DNA of 64,000 nt, taken from the NCBI GenBank assembly GCA_964016885.1, contig OZ024742.1, positions 4,660,457 to 4,724,456 on the forward strand, read 5' to 3'. The position numbers and the translations under genes are program-made. Numbering within the stretch: position 1 is the first letter of the stretch; every line of letters starts with the position of its first letter. The stretch comes from Eledone cirrhosa. Taxonomy: Eukaryota > Mollusca > Cephalopoda > Octopoda > Eledonidae. Below, one piece after another: positions 49,331 through 58,515 of this stretch. Under the pieces are notes generated by a model. That model searched no databases and was not told where the DNA came from. It saw nothing but the letters and a program-made list of their open reading frames with translations.

Positions 49331-49371
<41 letters not shown>
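49331..49371. repeat. (AT)n tract at the 5' end of PLE copy B
   Basis: Pure TA dinucleotides directly abutting the element terminus. Confidence 0.95.
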
Positions 49372-49374
<3 letters not shown>

Positions 49375-50050
49375 AAATAAACAATCATCTGGTTATGAAA
49401 CTAACCAACTGGAGGTTTATAATAAACTGAAGTGAAAACCAAGCATGTGTTTTTATTGGCAGCATAACCCTCCCAAAGTATTTTAGAACTTAAGTTCGGT
49501 CCCATGGTGTTAACTCTTTTCTTTCTCACTCCCACTTTCTGGTCCTCTTTCCCTCTTACTATCTATCTCCTTTCTCCCCTTCCTCTCTTCCCACTCCTAC
49601 CCACTTACATTCATTTCTTTCTTTCTACAACTGTTGTCGTATGACCAGTCGTTTTCTTTCTCTCTCTCCTACTTGTTAATACAGTTTTAGAACTTATATT
49701 CGGCCATTAGTAACTCTTTCCCTTTCCCTCGGTTACTACCACACTTTCATGTACTGCTGCCTTCGTCTTTTACTCTTTCTCTATCGGTATGTTTTTCGTA
49801 CTTTCATTTTGCTTTTGTTTTTGTTTTTTGTCGGTCTCTTCGTCCATCGTCCGTTGTGTTCCTGGATAACTATCCATTCTAACAATTAATATACTCTGGT
49901 GAAATGCCTTTAATGCCTTTAAAATATTAGTGATCCACAGGAGATAACCGATGAGTGGGAATTGTCCTTGTGTTTGTGTTTTCACTCACGTTTTCTCTAA
50001 TAATCCTTTTTTGGTAACCACACAGCCCCGTTCTCTCTTTTTTAATTCAT
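49372..50050. other. Gene-free stretch with pyrimidine-rich part
   Basis: 49,515-49,680 is rich in CTTTC and CTCTCC. The only ORF (about 49,770-49,985, minus) is Gln/Lys/Thr-rich with no family. Confidence 0.45.
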
Positions 50051-50160
50051 ATGTGTGCGTGTGTGTGTGTGTGTGTGTGTATGTGTGTGTCTGTGTGTGC
50101 ATATATATACATATATATGTACATACACATATATTTATATGTGTATGTATATGTATATTT
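50051..50160. repeat. (GT)n / TATA-rich microsatellite
   Basis: A GT tract followed by alternating ATATAT and GTATAT sequence. Confidence 0.93.
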
Positions 50161-50284
50161 CATAGTTTTTTCTAGAATATCATTTAAGATACGCTGAAAA
50201 AACAACGTACAGCTTTTACATATACCCATATTAACTATTAAATAAGCGGATATTAAAGGCCTTTTGTTTGCTCTCCGTTATTTT

Positions 50285-50655
50285 TTATATCTAATATCTG
50301 AAAGTACAAACACATTCTGGTATGGTAGGGTCCTGTAATTCCTGAGGGAGTCGTAGGGGCGCCGTAGTGGCAAATTGTGTTTCTAGGACATTTCTTAACC
50401 TTGGCGGAGCCCATCACTTTCTGGGTCTGAACATAGAAGGTTTCTTCCAGAGAAGGATAGAAAGTGAGGACGAGGATCTAAGGAGGATAGAAGTGAGAAA
50501 GAGATATAGAGAAAGAATTGACCCCAGTACTATACTGATACTTTTTATCGACCGTGAAAGGATGAAAGGCAAAGTTGACCACGTCAGGATTTGAACTCAG
50601 AGAGCCGAAACGAATACCGCAAAGCATTCTATTTGACGTTCTAATTCGCCACCTT
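50285..50655 (-). mobile_element. Composite tRNA-SINE with unusual 3' body, copy 1 (minus)
   Basis: Read on the minus strand, a tRNA-like head ends in GAGTTCAAATCCTGACG and the family block 'cctttcatcctttcacggtc'. A CT-rich linker follows, then a body with 'ccttctctggaagaaacc', 'gttcagaccc', 'gatgggctccgcc', 'tgtcctagaaac' and GGCGCCCCTACGACTC. The same body recurs on the plus strand at 56,925-57,065 and 57,325-57,435. It is therefore a defined family, not chance flanking sequence. Confidence 0.75.
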
Positions 50656-50659
50656 TGTG

Positions 50660-51090
50660 ATGCAACTTCTGCAAATATCAAACAAGAATACAAATGACAA
50701 CAAACACAGCAATAAATTAATATTGGTTTTATCAATCTCCTTTTAACTACCATCAATCAATGTATGATATTACGTCCTGGTTCGCATACAATAATAAAAT
50801 AGTTAGAAATAGAAAATAATTATAAAACCATTAGATCTTGCCACTTGGTGAATGAAAATCTACGTTAATTAATCAATTATTAAATTAAAATTAATTAATT
50901 AAATAGCTGGGTAATTAATTATAATCTTCATATGAGATCATTTATTATTCATGCAAATATGGTTAATAGCGTTTCTCAAGTATATATGAAAAATAACTCA
51001 TCGTAAATCGAATATTTGGTTTGATTCTCGTAATTACGGTGAAAGAGCTGTATTAACATCTGTATCTCTTATCTGGAAATAGTGCCACAA
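50660..51090. other. Gene-free AT-rich stretch
   Basis: Contains TTAATTAATT runs near 50,870-50,920. No repeat boxes or coding signal. Confidence 0.5.
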
Positions 51091-52119
51091 TCTATATATA
51101 TAAAACTGTGGTTGTCTGTCTGTCTATCGATTTTTGGCACATATCTCCTCTTAGAATCTCTCACGGAATTGCACCGAAATTGCTATACTTGTACATTGAG
51201 CCCTAGCGAAGACATCGGAAAAAATAAAATTTCAAATTGACCCACCCTATGTGACGAAATCGAATATAATGTATCGATTTTTGAGCGTAAGTTATCAGTT
51301 ATTTCCCTTTGTTCTGTTTACATTGAGCGTCTTACGTAAAACATTACGCTGGCTTTCTCAGCGTTTAAAATGACATTAACACAATACACGAACAGACAGT
51401 TGTCGAGCCAGCAAAATATTGACCTGCAAAATTCATCAGTTCGAACACTAAGCTTCCGTTTTGCTTCATTTCCATTTAAAAGCATTTTAAAACAATATTT
51501 TTACTTGAAAACAAGTCTATTTAAAGACTACGTAAAACAAGCAAATATTTCGTCGTTAGGCGTGCACAACAGACAGTCGTGCAGACAGACAGTCGTGCAG
51601 AGAGGTGATATACGCGTGCAGACAGACAGTCGTGCAGAGAGGTGATATAGGCGTGCAGACAGACAGTCGTGCAGAGAGGTGATATAGGCGTGCAGACAGA
51701 CAGTCGTGCAGAGAGGTGATATAGGCGTGCAGACAGACAGTCGTGCAGAACAGGTGATATAGGCGTGCAGACAGACAGTCGTGCAGAGAGGTGATATAGG
51801 CGTGCAGACAGACATAACTGATAATTTGGTTACGCTAATGTTTTTCTCTGCGTTGCAGTGTTTACATTTTCGATCTTTGTTAATAAATAACCAGTGCAGT
51901 TTCTATCCCCAGCATCCTCTTTTGTTATAACATTCGGGTTATCGTTATGTTTTCTTAACTTCATAAGGCATATTGTTGGTTGAGGGAATATTAATCAAAA
52001 ACACCACATGCAAGTCTGCACAGTAGACACTACAGTTTTTAAGCCAAGAAAGAAACTTAACATTGTAACTTTAACACAGCTACTGAGCGACCCCGAGCAA
52101 CGCCGGGCTTTACTGCTAG
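51091..52119 (+). mobile_element. Non-autonomous Helitron H1 (1,029 bp)
   Basis: Starts with TC (TCTATATATATAAAACTGTG) after an A and ends with CCCGAGCAACGCCGGGCTTT then ACTGCTAG before a T. This fits Helitron rules: 5' TC, 3' hairpin-like GC block followed by CTAG, insertion between A and T. The GCAACGCCGGG...CTGCTAGT end is typical of molluscan Helitrons. There is no Rep/helicase ORF, so it depends on an autonomous relative. It holds a 37-bp minisatellite. Confidence 0.87.
51577..51812 (+). repeat. 37-bp minisatellite inside Helitron H1
   Basis: Unit contains GTGCAGACAGACAGTCG and GTGATATAGGC. Starts of GCGTGCA lie at 51,614, 51,651, 51,688, 51,725, 51,763 and 51,800 (37-base steps, one of 38). 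Frames across it on either strand are artefacts. Confidence 0.95.
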
Positions 52120-52160
52120 TCGCTTATAAATGAACTGCAACTAAATTATATATAATTTAA

Positions 52161-52347
52161 TTGTTTCTACTTTTGGCACAAGGCCAGCAATTATCCCAGT
52201 GTATTGCTGGTAGTTTATTTTATCGACCCGTAAGGAGGAAAGGTAAAGTTAACCTCGGCTGGATTTGAACTCAGTCCATAAAGGGCCGTAACTCTTTGCT
52301 TCAAAGCATGGCGTCAGACCCTCTACCGATACTGCCAATCCACCGCT
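52161..52347 (-). mobile_element. tRNA-derived SINE, minus strand
   Basis: Full-length antisense copy: 'ttgtttctacttttggcaca', the TCGACCCGTAAGGAGGAAAG core (one base shorter than the family), a GATTTGAACTCAGTCC B-box complement and head 'ctaccgatactgccaatcc'. It directly abuts the Helitron end that starts at 52,349. Confidence 0.9.
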
Positions 52348-52348
52348 A

Positions 52349-52545
52349 TCTACTTATATATATAACCAGCAATTTCTCTGTTTGTCTGTCCGACAGTGGA
52401 AACACGTGCGTAGAGAGAGAGTGAGAGTGAAAGAAAGCGACAGACTACAAGAGGGGGATAGCGGGAGGGAGAGAGGGAGAGAGAGAGAGAGAGTATATAG
52501 ACGCTAAAACACGTGCTATAGAAACATTACCTTCCCCTCTCCACT
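52349..52545 (+). mobile_element. Helitron 5' end fragment related to H2
   Basis: Begins TCTACTTATATATATAACCA after an A, then 'gcaatttctctg', 'tctgtccgacagtggaaac' and 'gagagtgagagtgaaagaaa'. It matches the first half of H2 at 53,361. I could not find its CTAG end, so the right limit is uncertain. Confidence 0.65.
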
Positions 52546-53093
52546 GACTTTAGTCACTGAGGCCGAGGGAATCGCTGGTTGCTATAGAGACACCTTGCAC
52601 AAGCCAGAAGTAACCAGTTCGAGGCGGTTCTGACTTGACACCATGCGAAGAAGGTTGTCATTGAATTTGTGGTTGTTGCTGCTGATAATAAGGACCATTT
52701 GAAGAAGGTTGCTGCTGATGAGGTAATTTATTAATCAGATTGCGCAGTTCCATAACCTACGTTTGATTTGTTCAATTTTTTTCTTCAATTATTGTTGTTG
52801 TTTTTTTTTATTTCTTATTTAAAAAATATAAATAATAAAATAAGGTTAGAAATTTAAATACAATTAAATACGATTTAATTTCCATTTCCAGCAGGCAATG
52901 TCCAGTGTTCAATTTCATGAAAAAATAGGAAATAATTCAAAAAATTGAAGTTTAACTTTTGAACATTTGTTTTGACAATAAAAAAATATTTCCTTATTCA
53001 CACCTAATGGTATGATTAAAATTTCATAGGAATATTTTTTTCTAACCACCAGTTATTTAAATATTATTAAAAATAATTTTTTTTTTTAAAAGA
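52546..53093. other. Gene-free AT-rich stretch
   Basis: The part from 52,770 on is strongly AT-rich with poly-T runs. Nothing recognisable. Confidence 0.45.
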
Positions 53094-53315
53094 ATGGAAG
53101 ATTTTGTGGATTTTTTTACCACCTTCCAAACCTTAAACACTAATTCTCGCGAATTTGTGTTTTGTAATGACCCTCAGGACGCTGCTATTGTTGATTCCAA
53201 TAGTGCCTGGTATTCGAATATGTTAGTATACAATTTTTTGAATAAAATTAAGGCGCAATTAGAGCTGCCAAACAAAACTTTTTTCGGCTTCGGCCCATAT
53301 TATATATATATATAA
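53094..53315 (+). CDS. Unrecognised 73-codon ORF
   Basis: ATG to stop, with a more protein-like composition than other frames here (MEDFVDFFTTF at the start; NDPQDAAIVD and SAWYSNMLVYNFL inside). It ends in a TATA tract (YYIYI). I do not recognise a family. It has no neighbours of the same style, and a chance frame or a mobile-element remnant is possible. Confidence 0.2.
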   Translation: MEDFVDFFTTFQTLNTNSREFVFCNDPQDAAIVDSNSAWYSNMLVYNFLNKIKAQLELPNKTFFGFGPYYIYI

Positions 53316-53428
53316 TGGGGATGATGATGATGATATACATAGTTACATATGTATATGTAATCTCCTTATAATATATAACCAGCAATTTCTCTGTCTGTCT
53401 GTCTGTCTGTCCGACAGTGGAAACAGGT

Positions 53429-53655
53429 GCGCGCGTGCAAATGTTTTTTGCGCACGCGTAGAGAGAGAGTGAGAGTGAAAGAAAGAGACAGACTACGAGA
53501 GGGGGATAGCGGGAGGGAGAGAAGGAGAGAGAGTGAATAGACGCTAAAACACGTGCGCGCGTGCGAATGTTTTTTGCGCACGCGTAGATAGAGAGTGAGA
53601 GTGAAAGAAAGAGACAGACTACAAGAGGGGGATAGCGGGAGGGAGAGAGGAGGGA
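53429..53655 (+). repeat. 126-bp direct repeat pair inside H2
   Basis: 'gcgcgcgtgcaaatgttttt' at 53,429 and 'gcgcgcgtgcgaatgttttt' at 53,555 head two near-identical blocks ending in GGGGGATAGCGGGAGGGAG. A third related block without the palindrome lies at 52,400-52,540. Confidence 0.85.
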
Positions 53656-53685
53656 ATTGAGGAGTGCTACAGAAACATATATACA

Positions 53686-53795
53686 TTTCTGTGTGTGTGT
53701 AATATATATATATATATACACACACAGAAATATATATATATACACACAGAAATATATATACATTTCTGTGTGTGTAATATATATATATATATACC
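53686..53795. repeat. Alternating TA / CACA low-complexity tract
   Basis: 'acatttctgtgtgtgtaata' and its inverse around TATATA runs form local hairpins inside H2. Confidence 0.85.
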
Positions 53796-53830
53796 AGCAG
53801 AAAACCACCGGGTGGGTGGTTTTCTGCTAG

Positions 53831-54361
53831 TCTATATTATTAAAACAGAGAATATCTGTTTCTTAGTCTGTCTGTCCAATCACTAAAACTCGAGAACCAC
53901 ACAACCGAGTTTTTTCAAACTTTACACATGTAATACTTATGGTCCCGTGCGTGTTTTGAGCAAAAAAAGTTTCAAATTTCCAATGCCCTAGGCACTGCAT
54001 TAGACGATTTAGCGACCTCTGTCTATAATTCTTAGTCTTTCTCTTTTTAGATAGATTCATAGATATAACGTCGCGCCCTTATAATATCTGTCTGTATGCC
54101 TGCCTGGCTGAATTACGTCGTTATGACGCGATCACTGTGTGTGTATGTGTATATGTATATATAGTGTGTGTGTATATATATATATATTGTTATAACCAGG
54201 GAACGTCTTCACGAACCAAAGTATCGTCTTCCTGTTTTCCTTCCGTTGCAACGTTTTTTCGAAATATTTACATCTGCGTTCACAGATTGATTTTTTTATT
54301 TTAGTTTCAGAAGATCACGTTAAGGGTGAAAGCAGCGATTCTTTGCTTAAACTTTATGTAC

Positions 54362-54421
<60 letters not shown>

Positions 54422-54559
54422 GTGTACAGATATTTTTGCATACACAATAACAAAATATAAACAAACGTATTTATTTCACGAGGCTCGATAAGGATAAATA
54501 TATATCAAATATATAAGAACCCTGAGCAAATCCTGAGCAACGCCGGGCCATTCTGCTAG
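53831..54559 (+). mobile_element. Non-autonomous Helitron H3 (729 bp)
   Basis: Starts TCTATATTATTAAAACAGAG at 53,831, the very base that follows the CTAG of H2, and ends CCTGAGCAACGCCGGGCCAT then TCTGCTAG before T. Its 3' end is close to that of H1. It contains a 54-base AT tract (54,367-54,420). No ORF of note. Confidence 0.85.
54367..54420. repeat. (AT)n microsatellite in H3
   Basis: Pure AT dinucleotides. Confidence 0.96.
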
Positions 54560-54571
54560 TATATAATATAG

Positions 54572-54680
54572 TTGTTTCTACTTTTGGCACAAGGTCAGCA
54601 ATTACCCAGTGTATTACTGGTACCTTATTTTATCGACCCCGTAAGGATGAAAGGCAAAATTAACCTCGGCGGGATTTGAA
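54572..54680 (-). mobile_element. Truncated SINE, tRNA head missing
   Basis: Holds the tail and core of the family (GACCCCGTAAGGATGAAAGG) and stops at 'gcgggatttgaa' within the B-box. It is flanked by ATAATATA on both sides, which may be a short target-site duplication. It lies 12 bases after H3. Confidence 0.85.
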
Positions 54681-54973
54681 ATAATATAATGGTGGCCATT
54701 TTGTGATGGTCACTCTAGCACAAACCAGTGAGCAATTGTGCTCCCCCTGCCCTCCAATGGTGACAAACCAGGTCGCTTTAAGCATAGCGCTGCTTTCTCC
54801 AATCTAGAAAGGGAGATAGAAACGAAGCCCTAAACATTGCTCGCTAATATCACAAACTTGGCAACCTTTTATCTCAGTCTGATTATCTAACAAAACAATC
54901 CCAAGGACAGAGGTAGACATCCGCCAAGTCACTAAGCCGAAGATGCTGGACACTTCGAGATTGACGGGAGAGT

Positions 54974-54977
<4 letters not shown>
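54681..54977. other. Unassigned stretch before (AT)n
   Basis: GC content is above the surroundings ('ggtggccattttgtgatgg', 'cgctttaagcatagcgctgc'). Possibly an unrecognised repeat; no ORF. Confidence 0.4.

Positions 54978-55026
<49 letters not shown>
54978..55026. repeat. (AT)n microsatellite
   Basis: Pure AT dinucleotides. Confidence 0.96.
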
Positions 55027-55029
<3 letters not shown>

Positions 55030-55365
55030 GGTAATTCCGCCTTAATAAATGCATAATTAGTTTGCGAGCAGGATAGAGAACTCGGCGTGGTATAGCTCCA
55101 TCGCTATATCATCATGTAGGTGGTTGCACGAGGGAGTGTAGGTATAGTAATAAATTACAGGGCAGTGTGTAATCTATTTCTTATGTCACCACTGTTATAC
55201 ATATTTCGATGGTATCTGTTATGTAATACTCAGATACGATATCAACAGACAGTTACTTTCATCAACATAAGTGATGTAATATCTTATCCGATACAGCTGG
55301 TGTGCTTAGGTGTTGTTCCTTCACCGCTCAGACATCACACCCACACACACACCACACACATATAC

Positions 55366-55366
55366 C

Positions 55367-55428
<62 letters not shown>
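55366..55428. repeat. (AT)n-(GT)n microsatellite
   Basis: A short AT tract followed by about 23 GT dinucleotides. The overlapping Val/Cys-rich frames are artefacts. Confidence 0.96.
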
Positions 55429-55429
<1 letters not shown>

Positions 55430-55543
55430 TCTTATACGTTAGTATATAATCCTCTTATAGACAGCATACTTTCTTATAGAATCACTGCTTCAGTAATTGC
55501 TGGGTGTTGTTCTGTGACAGGCAATGGAAGAGTTGACAGTACT

Positions 55544-55660
55544 CAATACTACCACTCCCACTACTACTACTACTCAATACTACTACTCCCATTACTACTA
55601 CTACTCAATACTACCACTCCCATTACTACTACTACTCAATACTACCACTCCCACATTACA
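55544..55660 (+). repeat. 31-bp minisatellite, about 4 copies
   Basis: 'caatactac' starts at 55,544, 55,575, 55,606 and 55,637, exact 31-base steps, separated by ACT triplet runs. The Thr/Tyr-rich frames over it are artefacts. Confidence 0.93.
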
Positions 55661-56400
55661 ATCGCTCACACTCTTGAAAAATGTTTGTTCACATTTGATT
55701 TCTTTGTAACTTGTAAATAAACTAGATTTAGTAGTAAATCGATTAAATTTCAGAATAATATAGAAAATATCTTACAATTATCTTTACCTCTCTCTCTTTT
55801 TCCCACTCTCTCTCTCACTCTCTCTCTCTCTCTCGCTCACTTTCATTGGGTGACATTCATAAATCAACAAAGCAACTGGGAGTTGGTATTTCTCAGCTTT
55901 TCTCTCCTCAGCCGTAATTAAGTTCCTGTAATTATACAAGGACAGAAATAAATGTATAAAGTAAAATCAACATGGCAGTGTAGTAGTAACGTTTCATTAC
56001 TTCTGCTTCAACGATATTAGTTTTATCCAAAATATCTAGAATATAATACATCTTGGGCGGGTGGGACTATAAGCAATCAATGTTGTAAAAAAATTGTATA
56101 TTTCAAGAAATTATGGAGATTTGTTTCAAATAAAATTCGCATAAAATACAACCTGAACAATTTATAGTTTATGGAAAAGCTCACAAAAATAACTCTATCT
56201 TCCATTTTCGTTTTCTAATAAAATATTTTTTTGGAAGAAAGAGAAAAAGTATTCATAAAATATTACCAGACCCATAAAATTGAAGAAAAATAAAAAAGGA
56301 AAATAATAAAAACGATTTCCATGCATAAACCTTTCTAAGCCACTGGGTCCTGTCCAAGACAAGTTGATTATATTCTATATCATCTAGTATTGTAATATAT
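55661..56400. other. Gene-free stretch
   Basis: Contains a CT-rich tract at about 55,788-55,840. The rest is ordinary AT-rich sequence with no coding signal. Confidence 0.5.
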
Positions 56401-56401
56401 T

Positions 56402-56473
56402 GAATGGTGTATGTGTGTGTATGTGTGTATATGTGTGTATAAATGTGTGTATGTCTGTGCATGTGTGTGTGAG
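56402..56473. repeat. Imperfect (GT)n tract
   Basis: ATGTGTGT repeats interrupted by TATA and CTGTGC. Confidence 0.85.
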
Positions 56474-56719
56474 TATCTAGCCTTACACTATGGTGTAACA
56501 TCACACGGGTGTATTATCTCTTAGTATATTTATGAGTTCCCCTTCACAGATCAACCAATTAAATTGTTCTCTATCACAACTGTGATATATTTTAACAGAA
56601 ATAGTCGGAATATCAGATATAATATTAGAAATATTTTCCCTCAAAAATATCTAAATTAGTTATACGTTTTGTGGATCGGTTTCGTTTCAATTATTATTGT
56701 ACTATTTGATCAAACTATA

Positions 56720-57065
56720 CCGCAATCAAATTGACAGAATCGTTAGAATACTTTGCGGTATTCGTTCAGGCTCTCTACTCTCTGATATTAAAATACTGCC
56801 GAGGTCAGCTAAACATTTCATCCTTTTGAGGTTCATAAAATAAAATACCAGTTAAGTATTGATTCTTGCTCTGTGTATTTTTTTTACTACCCCCCCCTCT
56901 CTCTTTCCCCCTCTCTATCTCCCTCTCCCTCTGGGAGAATTCCGCTGTGTTCAGACCTGGAGAGGGGAGAGGATACACCTGGTTTAAAAGGGGACTGAAA
57001 TACGCCATACCGTATGTTACTATGGTGTCCCTACGCATCCATCAGAAGGTACAGGTCCATAGATA
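56720..57065 (+). mobile_element. Composite tRNA-SINE with unusual 3' body, copy 2 (plus)
   Basis: A tRNA-like head (ATTGACAGAATCGTTAGAAT) is followed by 'gccgaggtcagctaaacatt' and 'cataaaataaaataccagtt'. A C/T-rich linker follows, then the body 'ctctgggagaattccgc', 'gttcagacctggagagggg', 'ggtttaaaa' and TGTCCCTACGCATC. It shares linker and body with 50,285-50,460 (inverted) and 57,325-57,435. Confidence 0.75.
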
Positions 57066-57184
57066 CACATTTAGTCAAACTAGAAATTGTTGGTATTTTT
57101 CTGTCAATGAATATACCGAAATATGTTACTACCTATAGCATAGTTATGCAAACATATCCATACGTAAGTATTTTCGCTATTATA

Positions 57185-57440
57185 TTTGACTTAGACAGTG
57201 AACTGGCAGAGTAATTAGAACTTCAGATAGAATGCTTTGTGATATTCGTACTAGTCTAGTGCTGGGATCGATTCTACCTCTATCTCTCTTTCTCACTTCC
57301 TTTCTCTCATTCTCTATCCTTCTCTGGAAGAAATAGGGTATACTCAGACCTGGAGAGAAGATGGGCTCCGCAGGTTTTAAAATGTCCCAAGAAACGCCGT
57401 ATGTCTAAAATGGCGCCCCTACGACTCTAGCAGGAGTTAT
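57185..57440 (+). mobile_element. Composite tRNA-SINE with unusual 3' body, copy 3 (plus)
   Basis: Head 'ctggcagagtaattagaac' is followed after a shortened core by 'ctatctctctttctcactt', 'ccttctctggaagaaata', 'ctcagacctggagagaag', ATGGGCTCCGCAGGTTTTAA and GGCGCCCCTACGACTC. Most of the B-box and TCGATAAA core is lost. Confidence 0.75.
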
Positions 57441-57700
57441 GAATTCATATATATATATATATACATCGACACACGATGGATTTCTTTAGTAAACTAGGAT
57501 GAGAATCTGAAGGGACGTTTTCCTTGTTATTTAACAAATCATAGTATTTGATATTATATTTAAATATATTTGATATATCTCGGTGTTATTCTTGGGTGGC
57601 AGACTTTATACATCAATCGTTTTAACAACACTAACTGATCCTTGGATGATTTTAGAAGAAGCCAGGCTTCTTGCAAGTTTTAAGCTTTGATCTGCGGTTT
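57441..57700. other. Spacer
   Basis: Short TATA run, then AT-rich sequence. No gene seen. Confidence 0.5.
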
Positions 57701-58050
57701 TATAATAATTTTGTTTGGGGATTTTAAACATACCCTGGAGACCTTGCAATAAGGGTCTTGGGTGTTCTATGAAGTTTGCCCTAGATCTAACTCCGTGTGA
57801 TTTCTACATCTGGTCTAAGTTCAATTCGAAGTTGAACGGTCATCATTTTGGGACTGTGGAAAACATATAAAAAACTGTAATTGACGAGCTAAGGACACTC
57901 ATAGAAAATGACTACAATAGAAAAAACGTTGGAACCACTGTATGACATCCTAAGGGTCGTATTTTGAGGAAGATTACTTGTAATTTTATATACGTCTTAT
58001 ATACATTTAAATAAAACAGTAGTGCCCTTACTTTTGGGACAAACCTCGTA
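57701..58050 (+). mobile_element. Mariner-like transposon 3' remnant
   Basis: Transposase C-terminal sequence is followed by a terminal sequence ttttgggacaaacctcgta ending at a TA (58,049-58,050). That is the expected form of a Tc1/mariner terminal inverted repeat beginning TACGAGG...CCCAAAA. I found no matching left terminus, so the element is 5'-deleted. Confidence 0.65.
57781..57985 (+). pseudogene. Mariner-type transposase C-terminal remnant
   Basis: The frame starting CTA at 57,781 reads LDLTPCDFYIWSKF, which matches the SPDL.PCDF(Y/H)L(F/W) segment with the third catalytic Asp of mariner transposases. 'HHFGTVENI', a stop (TAA, 57,868, likely a lost Gln), 'KTVIDELRTL' and a second stop (TGA) near 57,940 follow. 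The first two catalytic Asp regions are absent. Relic only. Confidence 0.7.
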
Positions 58051-58187
58051 GTAATGCCATACAAATAATTTAAAATATTATCATCATTATTATAGTTCAA
58101 GTGCATTGGTAGATGGGTGCAAATCTCATGCATTTATTACAGCTTTTATAATCAGTTGGGGTCACATGGACAGTTGATATAGATGTC

Positions 58188-58317
58188 AAATTGAGTGAGG
58201 CGTTACGGCGTCATATAAAATACATTGCGGTATTTGTTCAAGCTCTCTAAAATCTGAGTTCAAATCACGCTGAGGTCAAATTTGCCTTTCATCATTTCAG
58301 GGTCGATAAAATAATGA
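58188..58317 (+). mobile_element. tRNA-SINE fragment, plus strand
   Basis: Degenerate head, then GAGTTCAAATCACGCTGAGG (B-box), 'tttgcctttcatcatttc' and 'agggtcgataaaataa'. It is cut off by the antisense SINE that follows. Confidence 0.8.
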
Positions 58318-58515
58318 TTTCTAGTATAGGCAGAAGCCCAGTAATTTGGGGGAGGGGAAAGTCGATTAAATTGACCCCAGTACGTTACTGGTTCTTTATT
58401 TTATCGAGCCCGTAAGGATGAAAGGCAAAGTTAACCTCAGCGGGATTTGAACTCAGACCGTAAAGGGACGTAACTATGCTGAAAAGCATGGTGTCCGACC
58501 CTGTACCGATACTGG
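58318..58515 (-). mobile_element. tRNA-SINE, minus strand
   Basis: The tail 'ctagtataggcagaagccc' and a G-rich segment are followed by 'gattaaattgaccccagta', the core TCGAGCCCGTAAGGATGAAA, the B-box complement GATTTGAACTCAGACC and the head 'ctgtaccgatactgg'. It is tail-to-tail with the previous SINE. Confidence 0.85.

Larger units (their letters stand above)
45936..49331 (-). mobile_element. Penelope-like element copy B, near full length
   Basis: About 3.4 kb reading from 49,331 down to 45,936. The order is a short 5' terminus (GTAGGAGGTGAGTTTTATTG), then an RT ORF, a GIY-YIG endonuclease and an AT-rich 3' UTR of about 1.2 kb ending in the hammerhead-like region. Both ends abut (TA)n tracts. 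The coding region is damaged: a frame change lies between 48,104 and 47,745, a TGA near 48,055 and a TAA at 47,500. The RT/GIY-YIG order identifies an endonuclease-bearing PLE. Confidence 0.88.
53361..53830 (+). mobile_element. Non-autonomous Helitron H2 (470 bp)
   Basis: Starts TCTCCTTATAATATATAACC after an A and ends with a strong hairpin (GCAGAAAACCACC, GGGT, GGTGGTTTTCTGC) directly followed by TAG then T. Inside are two 126-bp direct repeats (from about 53,429 and 53,555) with a GCGCGCGTGC...GCGCACGCG palindrome and GAGAGTGAGAGTGAAAG, then TATA/CA-rich sequence. No coding capacity. Confidence 0.85.

Noticed and set aside
51528..51815. Cys/His/Leu-rich repeat protein on the minus strand
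   Set aside because: It is a frame through the 37-bp minisatellite; 37 is not a multiple of 3, so a coding repeat is not maintained.
53248..53808. 186-residue minus-strand ORF with Ile/Tyr and Ser/Leu repeats
   Set aside because: It runs through TATA/CACA tracts and the duplicated purine-rich blocks of Helitron H2, so it is a composition artefact.
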